From Pyxicephalus adspersus (lineage: Eukaryota > Chordata > Amphibia > Anura > Pyxicephalidae), in contig NC_092859.1 in assembly GCF_032062135.1 (NCBI RefSeq), positions 64,101,265 to 64,165,264 of the forward strand: DNA of 64,000 nt, given 5' to 3'. Shown piece after piece: positions 44,781-54,931 of this stretch. The translations under genes and the position numbers were made by a program. Numbering within the stretch: position 1 is the stretch's first letter; every line of letters starts with the position of its first letter. The notes under the pieces were generated by a model. That model saw only the letters and a program-made list of their open reading frames with translations, made no database searches and had not been told where the DNA came from.

Positions 44781-45035
44781 GTGTTGTGGTGGCCAGGACC
44801 ATTTTGGACAAGCGTGTGCTTAATGGAACAGTTCAACACAGCTCGGGGTATGGTGAATACGGCGTTGGGCCATTTCTGCAGCCGGGAACTGAGGAAGTGG
44901 TTTGGGTCTTGGAAGGCAAGGATCCAGTTCATTGGAAAAGTAGTGGATTTTGGCAGGGAGGATCCTCTTTGGTGGGGTCTCCCCCTTTATGGTGAACGGA
45001 TGATTATGGCTCCTGAGGCAGTGCTGGGCGGCTAG
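44781..45035 (+). CDS. Unidentified 84-codon open frame, likely retroelement-derived
   Basis: An open frame reading MEQFNTARGMVNTALGHFCS, WKARIQFIGKVVDFGREDPL and MIMAPEAVLGG, ending in TAG. The mixed hydrophobic/charged composition looks protein-like, and part is duplicated at 42590-42660, which points to a repeat family. A purine-rich stretch (AAAAGAGGGGAATTAGG, 45185-45201) follows, which could be a polypurine tract of an LTR-type element. No known domain recognised. The listed start is nominal; it opens on a non-ATG codon at 44781 and the first ATG is at about 44823. Confidence 0.3.
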   Translation: MLWWPGPFWTSVCLMEQFNTARGMVNTALGHFCSRELRKWFGSWKARIQFIGKVVDFGREDPLWWGLPLYGERMIMAPEAVLGG

Positions 45036-46001
45036 GGGCCAAGGTGGAGATGTTGGAAAAGTTAAATTCCTGTTAGGTGCGGATTTTGCCTTCTGAGACC
45101 TGCAGCCTGGTTGTTTGGGTGTATAACCGGGTGTTTGGAGTTTGATAACATTATGGATATTGTTTTTATGGTTATGTATTATTAAAAGAGGGGAATTAGG
45201 TTGTTGGTTAATTAGGTTATATTCAATGTAATATGTTGGTGTTATATAATCCCGGTTTAGTAATAATTATATTATAATCATGGAGTGTTATGTTATGTTA
45301 ATGTATTCTCGAATATGAAAAGTGTAAAATGTATTTATTTGTCATTTATTTATTATTGGATATTTGTTGGTTTATTACTTGAATGGTTAATTTATTTAAT
45401 GGTGGTTAAATAAATGGCTGCTTGCCAGCCATTTTAAATCCAAGATTTGTGTTTGGGTATTTATTGGTGGGGGAGTGCTTGGTAAGAAGGTGGGGGGGGG
45501 GGGGGGGGGGGGGGGGGGAGGAGGTTATGATGATGGTTGTGGTAAAGCATGGGCTAGAAAGTCGGAGCTACCCTGGCAATGTCTTTCACATAGAGGGGAC
45601 TTTATTTTTCTGAGCAGAGTTAAGGCTGTTTCAGACCCCCAGTTTCAAACTGCCCACCAGACAGCTCCCGGACATGGCAAATTGTGGCCATGTGGCTGGG
45701 ATAAGCAAAATGCACTGTTGGAAATAAAGGTTTGCATGTGGCTATGGTGCAGATCTTCAGACTGCAACTGCCCAGCCAAAAGCGATGTGTAGCGCAAAAT
45801 AATGATGCATATGAAAAAAAAAACCTTTACCATTCACCAGAGGGTGGGATCGCAGTTAAGCCTTTTTCTTTTCAAGTGAATATTGTGCCATTACATTTTT
45901 TACTTGACAAAAGTATTTGTCTTTCACCCCACTTGTACTAAGAAATGTCAGTGACAAATAGCAGCAATAAAAGCTAGTGATCTGACCGTGTGTGTTTTTA
46001 A
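45036..46001. other. Intergenic; long G homopolymer
   Basis: 27 consecutive G at 45492-45518. Otherwise AT-rich DNA up to the TTAA of piggyBac copy 3. The frames reading through the G run (GGGGGG peptides) are artefacts. Confidence 0.6.
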
Positions 46002-46639
46002 CCCCCCCTAGCAGTAATCCCGAGTTTGACTCGGGGTGGAAAACACTTGCAAAAAGCAGTAACACCGAGTCACACTCGGGGTAACCTTAGAAGCCCCTCT
46101 TACCTGTGCCCCACGCTCCAGCGCCGATTGGACCATCCCGCTGTGATGCCGGGGGGCATGGCCAGGCTGGAAATGTAAAAGCAGATTACTTAGTAATCAG
46201 CTTTTAAATGCCGCCAGGTCCTGGCCACGCTGCTGCGCCTATTACTAGTTAGATGCAATGCACCATGCAGGATTTCTGCATGGTGCATCACATCTAACTG
46301 GGGATGCGGTCAGCAATAGTAAATTCTGGGGGTGATGCCAGCGGGCATCACCCCCGGAATTTACTATAGCTGCTCGCATCACCCGGAGGATGTGATGCTC
46401 GCAGCATCTGGTGATGCGAGCAGCATTGTTGGTGGATCTAGGGTAGTGAGCAGGGCGAGGACATCCCCTTCACATCACCCGCCAAGATGTGACATCTTTC
46501 GCGTGATGAGAGTGGAGTAATGGATTGTGGGGGTGGGAAATTTAAAAGCAGATTACTATGTAATCTGCTTTTAATTTTTTTTTACAGTAAAAAATACTTC
46601 AAAATGTATAATAAAAGTGCAAGTACATATTTTAGTGCA

Positions 46640-46866
46640 TAGTGATTCACCAGAAAATTTGTCATCAGATAGCGAAAGTGAACTGAGCAAAGATTCTGGA
46701 CCTGAAGTCAGTGCTGTGCGCACATGGTGCCCTATTGACCTTGATGCGGACCAGGCAGCACCGCCAAGAATTCCATTTACCGGCACACTTGGGATGAAAA
46801 ATGAGGCTGAATGCGACAACCCCCTGGCATACCTGAAGTTGTTTTTGAAATTATTGTTGCAGAGTA
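46640..46866 (+). pseudogene. piggyBac transposase exon 1 (copy 3)
   Basis: Reads SDSPENLSSDSESELSKDSG, then RTWCPIDLDADQAAPPRIPF and AECDNPLAYLKLFLKLLLQ, matching exon 1 of copy 2. The N-terminal start (MASKRH... in copy 2) is missing. The donor end retains GTAAGCC but, compared with copy 2, lacks ACAAACAG before it. Confidence 0.8.
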
Positions 46867-47138
46867 AGCCGCTCTGTGTTTGCTAACTTTTTGAATTTTT
46901 TTGCTATTTTTTTTATGCAAACATGTATGCTGCTCTGTGTTTGCTATTGTGTTAATTTTTTTATGCAAACGTGTGCTGCTCTGTTTGCTAACTTTTTGAA
47001 GTTTTTAAGATTTTTTGCTAATTCTTTTATGCAAAGATGTATGCTGCTCTGTGTTTGCTAACTTTAAAAAAAATATGCAAACGTGTGCTGCTCTGTGTTT
47101 GCTAACTTTTTGAAGTTTTTTGATCATTTTTTTTGTAT
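46867..47138 (+). repeat. Intronic minisatellite of piggyBac copy 3 (4-5 units)
   Basis: Units of about 50-60 bp with the core GCTGCTCTGTGTTTGCTAAC, the complement of the repeat in copy 2. Fewer units than in copy 2. The intron acceptor and the start of exon 2 (YAGQQQ...) are absent; a deletion joins the repeat to TGACATTTGGCTG at 47139. Confidence 0.8.
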
Positions 47139-48369
47139 GACATTTGGCTGTTTTTGGGCTTGGTGATCCTGCAGGGAGTTGTGGGGAAGCCCGTGCAGAA
47201 GTGGTAGTGGTAGTCCAAGAAAAAAATGATTGCCACTCCATTGTTTGGCACAGTCATGCCAGAATACCACTTTTCCCTCATAATGAAGTACCTGCACTTC
47301 TCAAACAATGAAGAATTTGATGAGACAACCCATCCTGCACCAAAACTGAAAAAAATTTGGGAAGTGTCTCAGATGATTCTACAAAATTTCCAGCAAACCT
47401 ATGTGCCAGAAATAGATGTCAGCATTGACAAAAGTCTAATGGCTTATAGGGGGAGGCTCAGCTGGGTGCAGTACATTGCCTTAAAGAGGGCATGATTTGG
47501 CGTGAAAACATATACGCTGTGCAAATCCTGGATTGGCAACATCTTCAGTGCTATCCCTCATTGAGCCATTGCTAGGTCAGGGCTATTGTGTCACAACTGA
47601 CAATTTCTACACCTCTCCTGAGCTTTATGAGTTTCTTCTGCAACACAGAACAGATGCCTAAGGAACTGTTAAGGCCAACCGGCGCAACCTGACATCACTG
47701 TTTGCAAAAGGGAAGCTGAAGACAGGATAAATTGTTGCCCGGCAGAAAGGCAAGATGATGGCCCTGAGAAGGAGTGACAAGAAAGATGTGTGCCTGATGA
47801 GTACTGTTTATGATGCCTCCGCCGTTCTGGTACACACAAAATGTGGTAAAGAAGTGATGAAGCCACAGGTGGTGATTGACTACAACAACACCATGGGAGG
47901 TGTTAACAGAGCTGACCAAGCTATGGCTTTCTACCCAGCGATGAGGAAACAGCAAAGGAAATACTACAAAAAGATTTTCAGGCATCTAGTTTAGCAGTGC
48001 CTATGGAACGCCTACATTCTGTACAGAAAAAATTGTCAGAGGCCTGTGAGTCATTCAGACTTCATTTTGCAAGTTTCCGAATCCATAGTCAAGAACCACC
48101 AAACACCATCAGTGGCTATGAATAGACCTGGACGTCGTGCTTCCACCGTTGTCAACCCAGAACGCCTGACTGGTCGTCACTTCATTGAATACATCCCACC
48201 AACCCAGAAAAAGGCAGCACCTACAAGGATGTGCGTGGTTTGCTGCTCAAAGACCAATGACAGAGGAAGGAAGAAACGCAAAGAAACCAGATTCTACTGT
48301 CCTGACTGTGATGTTGGACTTTGTGCAGCATCCTGCTTCAAAATCTACCACACCCAGGATTTCTACTAA
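47139..48369 (+). pseudogene. piggyBac transposase exon 2 (copy 3), frameshifted
   Basis: In successive frames: GTVMPEYHFSLIMKYLHFSN, VSIDKSLMAY (first Asp), VTTDNFYTSPELYEFL (second Asp, near 47600), VVIDYNNTMGGVNRADQ (third Asp, near 47870-47920) and the C-terminal zinc ribbon CVVCCSKTNDRG...CPDCDVGLC, ending at 48369. A deletion after GVKTYTLC (about 47520) removes the SSGYIWN... segment. TAA or TAG codons near 47728 and 47992 also interrupt it. All three catalytic Asp codons survive but not in one frame. Confidence 0.92.
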
Positions 48370-48717
48370 AATTGTAAATGTTTTTTATTTTCCTAAATCT
48401 GCATTTAATTTTATTATTTTTTATCAATAGTATTGCACCCTTGTTTAGAAAATTTCAGTTAGAAATTTTTTGCATTAATATTTTTATATAAATTACATTG
48501 TTTTGGTCTATGTTTTCATTACTTTTTATAATTATGATTTATAATGATTTATTATAATATAATTTATGATTATAATATAATAAATAAATATAATTAATAT
48601 ACCTGGGCGTTAACCCTAAGAATTACAGGCCCACAAAATAAACAAAAATGTCTATGCAAAAAAAATTGGATCACTTTTTGCATCAAAAAACTGACAGAAT
48701 TCGAACACTAGGGTTAA

Positions 48718-50169
48718 TCTTTGTTTTTATTACTCATAAAAATGTTTTTTTCTGTAAAATCAGTATCTTGATTGTTGTCCAATATATATAGTAGAATAAG
48801 ATTTTTATATAAATATATAGTGATATATATGAGAAAATATGAGCTATGAGATTTAAAACTAGAATTATTTCCCTCACTGAGCTGGACAAATTTCACCACA
48901 GAATTTTCTTCCCTTGCTGGATATTTTTAGGAAAGCCAGCACTTTACAAAGTAACACAAAACACTAAAAGGTGTAACATACAGATGTGTTCATGTTATGT
49001 GAAGGTTGCTGCATTCAGCTTTTTCTTGATCATAAATGTCCTGATCTGTACTTATAATTAGCCTATGGTGAGAAAAATAAACCCAAAGGTTTTATTAGCT
49101 GATACTGTGTTTAGTCATTGCTCTGGGCTAAAAATAAAGCCATCTGAGGCTAGGAGGAAGCCTCCCTGTTTGCTGACTGTTACATGCTGTGGAAGAACAC
49201 CTGTCCTCCAGGGGAAAAGCCTGGTCTGCAGATGGCGGGTGTAATGTGTCAGTGCTGGCAGTTTTCAGTTTACCTGAGTGTCATTATGGTGTCCCTGAGG
49301 GTGTAAGCGAGCCACAGGGTGGGACACCGTCGCGGGTCCCTGTCATCATTGTCTAAATACTGAGCTGCCTTTGTCAGAGGGATAATCCTTGTCCCAGGTT
49401 AGCTGAGGAGATTCTGCCAGTAGAAAAGATTTTGATGCAGTCAGTTGGCTCAGTGAATGATGGGGGTAGAACAAACAAGATTTGTAATGCAGTTAGCAAC
49501 ATTTACTGAGGTGAGGGCATTTAAGGGGAGGCACGGATGACATGTGACTGCTTCACTGTATTTTCCTTGTGTGCTTTTCAAGGGTTGATGTCTAAAGGGC
49601 TGGAAGTCATTAAAAAAAGCTTGAATCAATACTAAAGTAACCAACAGTGTCTGTTTATATATTTACATGTCTAAAATACCTGTACTGGAAAATGTGTAGA
49701 CTGCCAGTGCTGGCTCACCTCATAAAAGTGCAACAGTCCTGATTTATATAGAACTTTCTAAGGCTGTGTCCACACTGTAATGCGTGCAGTTGTTGAGTGT
49801 TTTACCACAATTGTGGTCACCTGCACTGATGTCTGTTATGAGCTGGCTCCATTTATTACATTAAATGTATCAGTACAAGAAAATGACAAAAATGCCTGCA
49901 GCACCATGTTACGTATAGTGAAGACAGCAGACATTGCTTTCTGGTGTTTTCAGAATGAGTGCAGCTAGGGCTCTGCATTTTTTTCAGCTTCCCTTTACTA
50001 CTGTCCCTTCACTGATGGACCCTAATGCTCTTTCTGTTTTAATATAATTAGTAAATGAGTTTTACAAGACAAGTATAAAAACCACAGCAGGTTAGTGACA
50101 CATAACTGAATAGACTTGCAGTGCTTGGCATACAAGATCAGGGTAAACCTATGAACAGCTACAATTTAA
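48718..50169. other. Intergenic, mostly unique
   Basis: A moderately GC-rich stretch (49130-49400) has no open frame of interest. Near 49762 a MITE-like end (GGCTGTGTCCACACTG) resembles 18055. No gene or RNA recognised. Confidence 0.45.
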
Positions 50170-50717
50170 CCACCTAGCCGTTAAGCCCGACCTTCGTACG
50201 GGCAAAAAAAATTGGCCAGGATGGTTAAGCCCGTATTTTTGTCACATCCTTACCATGGTCCCGCTGTGCACATCCAGCGTCGTTTTCCTATTCCAGCGTC
50301 GTTTTCCTATTCCAGCGTCGTCCTCCGTCCATGGTCGTCCGTCGATCTCCCTCTCCAGCGTTGGGTGCCAGCGGGACCGGTAAGATGCCGGCCGGTATCT
50401 TGTGTTCCCCGCCCGGCATCTTACCTGGTCCCGCTGATCGTCCACGTCCTTCTTCATCCAGCGCCGGATGATCTCTGAAACGAGAAGCCGTCCGGCGGCG
50501 AAAAAAAAAACCGACGGCTCCTCCCTGCGTGCGTGATGACGTCGGCGCGTGTGCGGGAAATTCAAATAGAAACTCATTCATTCATTTTGTATTGGATTCA
50601 ATACAAACTCCTGTATTCAATCCAATACAAAATAATCAATTAAAAAAAAAAATTTCATGAAAAACAGTGGATCACTTTTGGTACAGAAATCTAGACCTCA
50701 GTGTAACGCTCAGGTGG
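50170..50717. mobile_element. TTAA-flanked MITE, second piggyBac-like family
   Basis: Flanked by TTAA (50166-50169 and 50718-50721). The ends CCACCTAGCCGTTA and the complement of CCACCTGAGCGTTA match at 12 of 14 positions. Contains a short tandem of TTCCAGCGTCGTTTTCCTA (50270-50325), a GC-rich centre, and a hairpin 50584-50633 (21-bp arms, one mismatch). No transposase. The termini differ from the CCCCCCTAGCG family of the large copies, so it should be mobilised by a different piggyBac transposase. Confidence 0.75.
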
Positions 50718-51000
50718 TTAAAGCAGAGGTAAACTTGCTTACCCTTGTTTCCGTGGCAACGTCAAAATTTTCACCTAGGTTTTTTTTTGTTTTGTTTTTT
50801 GGCTTGAGATCTTCAACCATCTTGAATTTAGCCTGTGTGAAATTATGCAGTTCCCCCACATTAGCAGCTTAATGTACATTCTGCGATCAGTCAGGTAAGT
50901 TTGTGTTGTTGCAGAGGAGAGATAACCCGCCCATTCTGCCTGCTCCCAATTTTGTTTTATTCCACCCTATAGAATGTATACTTCATCAGTTTATTAATAA
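50718..51000. other. Intergenic, nothing recognised
   Basis: No repeat or coding content seen. Confidence 0.4.
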
Positions 51001-51320
51001 TATTATTATTAGTATTATATTTATAATATATATTTATATAGCGCTATCATTTTACCAGCTCTGTACAAAGTCCATAGTCATGTCACTAGCTGTCCCTCAA
51101 AGGGGCTCACAATCTAATGTCACTACCATAGTCATATGTGTTTAATACAGTCTAAGGTCAATTTTGAGGGGAAGCCAATTAACCTAACGGCATGTTTTTG
51201 GAATGTGGGAGGAAACCGGAGTACACGGAGGAAACCCACGCAAACTGGCTAAAATTTGAACCTGGGACCTGGCGCTGCAAAAGTCAAAGCACTTACCAGC
51301 ACCATGCTGCCTGATAAAGA
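51001..51320. mobile_element. L2/SINE-like repeat
   Basis: (ATT)n then TATATTTATATAGCGCTATC, CTCAAAGGGGCTCACAATCT and GGAGGAAACCGGAGTACACG. It follows the same plan as the L2 tails, plus the widely repeated GGAGGAAACC...CACGCAAACT segment. Boundaries approximate. Confidence 0.7.
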
Positions 51321-51434
51321 AAAATGATGACATTTGGAAGTCAAAAAACAGATTAAATAGTCAATTGATGGGACTTTTTAAAAATCTTTTATTTAATACA
51401 CCTTATACAAACAATCGGTAAAAACAATTGGACA

Positions 51435-52122
51435 GTACCTGTATCGCTCATCAGCTGGGTCTCCCTATTTCCACTCTAACTAAACTGAATAGAAAATTGA
51501 CATGTCACATACTCGCCGCAGCCAGGTGCCTTATTGCTAGACATTGGAAATCTACCTCACCCCCTGGCTTAATGGATTTATATGCTAGAATCAAAGAAGT
51601 CAAGCTAATGGAACACCTTACGGCCAGGATTTATGATAGATATGATAAATTCACAGCAATCTGGGCCCAGTGGGACTCATATCTGTTATCAGCCACTTGT
51701 GAATGTATCTCCTCCTAATATCCCCTCAGGGATAACTCGGGAACTCCTCCTAATTAATTGTCATATATTTACCATTTGTTCTGCATTCTCCTAGTATCCT
51801 CGCTCTTCCCCACCTTTCCTTTTCTTCTTTTTTTTCCTTTCTTTGATTCATCAAGAAATTTCTGGTTTAATTCAAGATATTTTTGGAATTGTATATTACA
51901 CAAGACATGGTGTATAGAAAAAGCCTCTCAAAAGAAATCTGTGACTTGTTGTAATCTTGTTGGAGTTATTTATATGCTACCTACCCTGGTTATTATTATA
52001 TTATTACAGTTTTATTGTTAATTTCTTGGTTGTCTACCTGCATGTTACTCTTTTATGTTTGTTGTGTTGTTTATTATGTGAAAACTCAATAAAAATATCA
52101 ATTTTTCAAAAAAACAAAACAA
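51435..52122 (+). mobile_element. L1-like LINE 3' fragment with target-site duplication
   Basis: Direct repeats AACAATTGGACA (51423-51434) and AACAACTGGACA (about 52123-52134) flank the insert, which ends AATAAAAATATCAATTTTTC plus an A-rich tail. The open frame at 51428-51718 encodes the end of an L1-like ORF2 (ILAAARCLIARHWKS...), similar to the FLTAARAII segment in the larger L1 at 58521-58793. The remainder is 3' UTR. Confidence 0.85.
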
Positions 52123-52134
52123 AAAACAACTGGA

Positions 52135-52970
52135 CATGAATGTCAATTAAAATCTTTATTTTTGTATTTGTATTTTGTATGTATTTTTTGTGACTCTTTA
52201 TTATGTTTCTTCTTCATCTCGCCAGCCCGGGATCACATATCCACAATATCCCTGCCTATAGTCCCTGGATGCTGTCCGACTTGCGGGGACGGGAGCATCT
52301 GTCAAGTACCGAAGCACCCCTAGAAGGTGGGCGGGTTTCCCCACCTTTGCACCCACCTAGCTCTATATCCCCGCATGAGCCCGTTCTATTGGAAGGACTC
52401 GCTTTGCCCTGAACGCGCATCACCTAGATGCGTGTTTTCAGGGCAATGAGCAGGCCTGCACACAGGGACACTCCCTCTCTCTCCTTCCTCTCACGTCATC
52501 CGGATAGGCAGATCCCACAGGGAATCCCCTGACATGTATGAATGCTGAGAATACGCCCTGACATCTGCCGATGTCTGAGATGCGCACATGGCTGAGGGAG
52601 ACCTCCGGAATACCACCTTATATGGAGGCAACCTCCGGATTCTCCCCTGCTACTCACTCCATTTGACATACCAGCTAACACAGACCCATTATCCGGGACC
52701 ACAAGGTAACTACCATTATTCATTATACTATCTCTCATCTATGGTTCTTTTGACTAACTTGCAACCAGTTTTAATTATTATAATACCCTACACCCTATAA
52801 CACTGTAAAACCATAAACCTAAAGCCTACTATAGTCTTAAATCAGAAGAATGTTATCATGTATTTACTTTATTTTGGCTTTTTTTACTATAGTCGCAAAT
52901 CATAAGAATGTTATTTTGGCTGTTTTTACCCCTCATTAGTAATTCTATATCTACAATTATCTCTATTTAT
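52135..52970. other. Unclassified intergenic region
   Basis: Contains a GC-rich inverted-repeat pair (CCTGAACGCGCATCACC...ATGCGTGTTTTCAGG, 52410-52445) and dispersed repeats. Not assigned to a family. Confidence 0.4.
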
Positions 52971-53113
52971 TATTAATATTAATAAACCGGATTTATATAG
53001 CGCCAACATATTACGCAGCGCTGTACATTAAATAGGGGTTGCAAATGACAGACTAATACAGACGGTGATACAGGAGGAGAGGACCCTGCCCCGAAGAGCT
53101 TACAATCTAGTAG
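52971..53113 (-). mobile_element. L2-type 3' tail
   Basis: (ATT/ATTAAT)n then CGGATTTATATAGCGCCAAC and AAGAGCTTACAATCTAGTAG. Near-identical to the tail region of the L2 fragment at 20390-20540. Confidence 0.8.
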
Positions 53114-54526
53114 CTCTAGACTTGATATGTTATCTATACAGTACAGAAACTTACCTTTCCAGCGAGTCCGCGGCATCCCTGGGGATCACAGTCGACGGGG
53201 TTGTGTCATAACCAAAAGCAACCTAGTCTGATACCTGATTCTGCCTGAACTCCGCCTGCCCTGACCTTGGATTGTTTGTGACTACTCTGGCCTGCTGCCT
53301 GCCCTGACCTCGGATTGTTCCTGACCTGCCTTTACCTTACCCTTCTGTACCACACTTATTGGACTAATCATCTGTGAATAACCCTTGCCTTGTTTTATGA
53401 CGACAATAAAGCTTGATAAAAGGATTCTTGGAGTTGGCTGTGGTTTGTGTGCCCAGGTGCATTACAGTATCCCTAACTAAATATCACCATACTATGGTAT
53501 GCTCAGATATATATACTTACCTCTCATTTTACCCAACAATAGAGAATTGTCAAAACCATTACTTGTTTAATATAAGATTTATTCATCAATTTTCAAAGCA
53601 TGCTACTTTATATTCATTATATATAAACCAACCTTACCATGGGTTCTCCCTTTGAGTGGTTAACCTAAGTTCTTCCGCTCCGCATTGGAGGCTTTTCCTT
53701 CATCTACAACTTGTTTGTGACATTGTTTCCCTTAAACGCTACACTAATACATGCGCTATGTCTTCAAGAAATATGTAAGTCTTTATTTTTAGTCTATTAT
53801 TATTATTATACAACCTATCTAACCTTAACGCCATGGTCACTTTGTTGGTATGTATTCTCATATGTATTGATTTATTTAAAATATTAGGCCCCAATTTTTT
53901 CCTACACTACTTCTTAATAGTCAGCAATATTTATATCATCCCTCGTGTTTATTATTATTACCCCCGAGTTTTAACATTACATTGTAACTTTATTCTTTTC
54001 ATATTAACGTTCAATATTTACATCTGTACCTGCTGTTTCTGTACTGAAATTATGTATTTAATATGAACCTAGATAATGTCAAGTAATTGTGTTCAACCCC
54101 GCAAAACGTAGCGTCACCCCTGAAGAAGCCTAAGTTGGGCGAAACCTGTCGGGTTATCGACATTCGTATGCGACACGGTTTAAAAAATATTTTAAATATT
54201 CCTGTTAGTAGTTTTTTGTCTAGGGCCCGTGTTGGGCCTGTTCAGTAATGATCTGGATATGTTTCTCCAGACATTTGAAGCTTTATTATCATTATTTGTA
54301 TGTATTATGAGGGTTATTCATTAATACAATTCACTATTTGCAAAAAAAAATCCCTTCTCTATGTTGTCTTTCTATTGATTTACTCCCAGGGTTTGCAAAG
54401 AGGCTCATTTACAGGGCCAACATAAACAGATTCTCACCAGCAGAATATCTCTCAATTTTATCTTTTTTCTCTCTGTGTAGCATACTTATGTGCCCTGTGC
54501 TCCTTAGTCCAAAACCAGTAAATTAA
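53114..54526. other. Unclassified repetitive region
   Basis: Includes a duplicated CTGCC..CCTGACC..GGATTGTTtype motif (53240-53320) ending in an AATAAAGCTT-like signal at 53405, which may mark the 3' end of an unknown element. It also holds the hammerhead-like motif at 54112-54162. No protein domain seen. Confidence 0.4.
54112..54162 (+). ncRNA. Possible type-I hammerhead ribozyme remnant
   Basis: The core elements are in the right order: CUGAAGA (54120-54126), a stem-II hairpin GCC...GGC (54128-54140), GAAAC (54141-54145), a short stem III and GUC (54148-54150). Stem I ACCC/GGGU closes the ends (54116-54119 with 54151-54154), with a further GUC/GAC pairing beyond an internal loop. An extra A at 54127 disturbs the base of stem II. 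Such minimal ribozymes occur in Penelope-like and retrozyme elements. No RT of that class was found here. Confidence 0.35.
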
Positions 54527-54654
54527 CCCCCCTAGTGGTAATCCCGAGTGTGATTTGAGGTGGATTTTACATGCAAAAAGCGGTAATCCCGAGTCTAACT
54601 CGGGGTTGCTTTAACTAAAAAAAAACACTCACCTTGCTCCGTCGCTGTCCCCCG
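54527..54654. mobile_element. piggyBac-family 5' terminus interrupted by copia
   Basis: Flanked on the left by TTAA (54523-54526). Starts CCCCCCTAGTGGTAATCCCG and carries the subterminal palindrome pair (CCCGAGTGTGATTTGAGG and CCCGAGTCTAACTCGGGG). It ends at the copia LTR. The remainder of this element presumably lies beyond the copia insertion, outside the window. Confidence 0.8.
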
Positions 54655-54910
54655 TGTTGCAGAGTATGATTACTGGGTGCAGTGGAGTCATCCTAAAACA
54701 GCCTTGTGGGTTAACTGTCTTTATTAGAACATGCATGGAAAATGAAAGGTCTTCTTACATGGTGATTAACACAGGATTTATGTAACATATCATAGAAAAC
54801 AGAGAGAGAAAAAACCACAAGTAAAAATTAGTAACAGCAACATTTAGTGTCATAATTATGAACTGTCAATCCAGCAATAGACTAAACTGTAAGATGTTGT
54901 ACCTCCAACA
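54655..54910 (-). repeat. Copia 3' LTR (256 bp)
   Basis: Begins TGTTGCAGAGTATGATTACT and ends CCTCCAACA. It is nearly identical to the 5' LTR at 63757, differing by single-base changes and a 6-base difference near 54715. On the minus strand it is bounded by TG...CA. The PPT lies directly upstream of it (minus sense). Confidence 0.93.
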
Positions 54911-54922
54911 TCCCTTCTCAAC
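54911..54922 (-). promoter_or_regulatory. Polypurine tract of the copia element
   Basis: On the minus strand GTTGAGAAGGGA ends directly at the LTR start (TGTTGG...). Purine-rich and placed where plus-strand DNA synthesis starts in LTR elements. Confidence 0.7.
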
Positions 54923-54931
54923 AGCTAAGGC

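Larger units (their letters stand above)
46002..48713 (+). mobile_element. piggyBac-type transposon, copy 3, both termini present
   Basis: TTAA flanks at 45998-46001 and 48714-48717. The left end CCCCCCCTAGCAGTAATCCC and the right end ...CGAACACTAGGG form the inverted repeats. Transposase reads on the + strand. The subterminal palindrome pair (46013-46082) and the hairpin series (46170-46575) precede it. It is 2.7 kb and retains more of the transposase than the others, but exon 2 has lost its 5' part by deletion. Confidence 0.95.
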
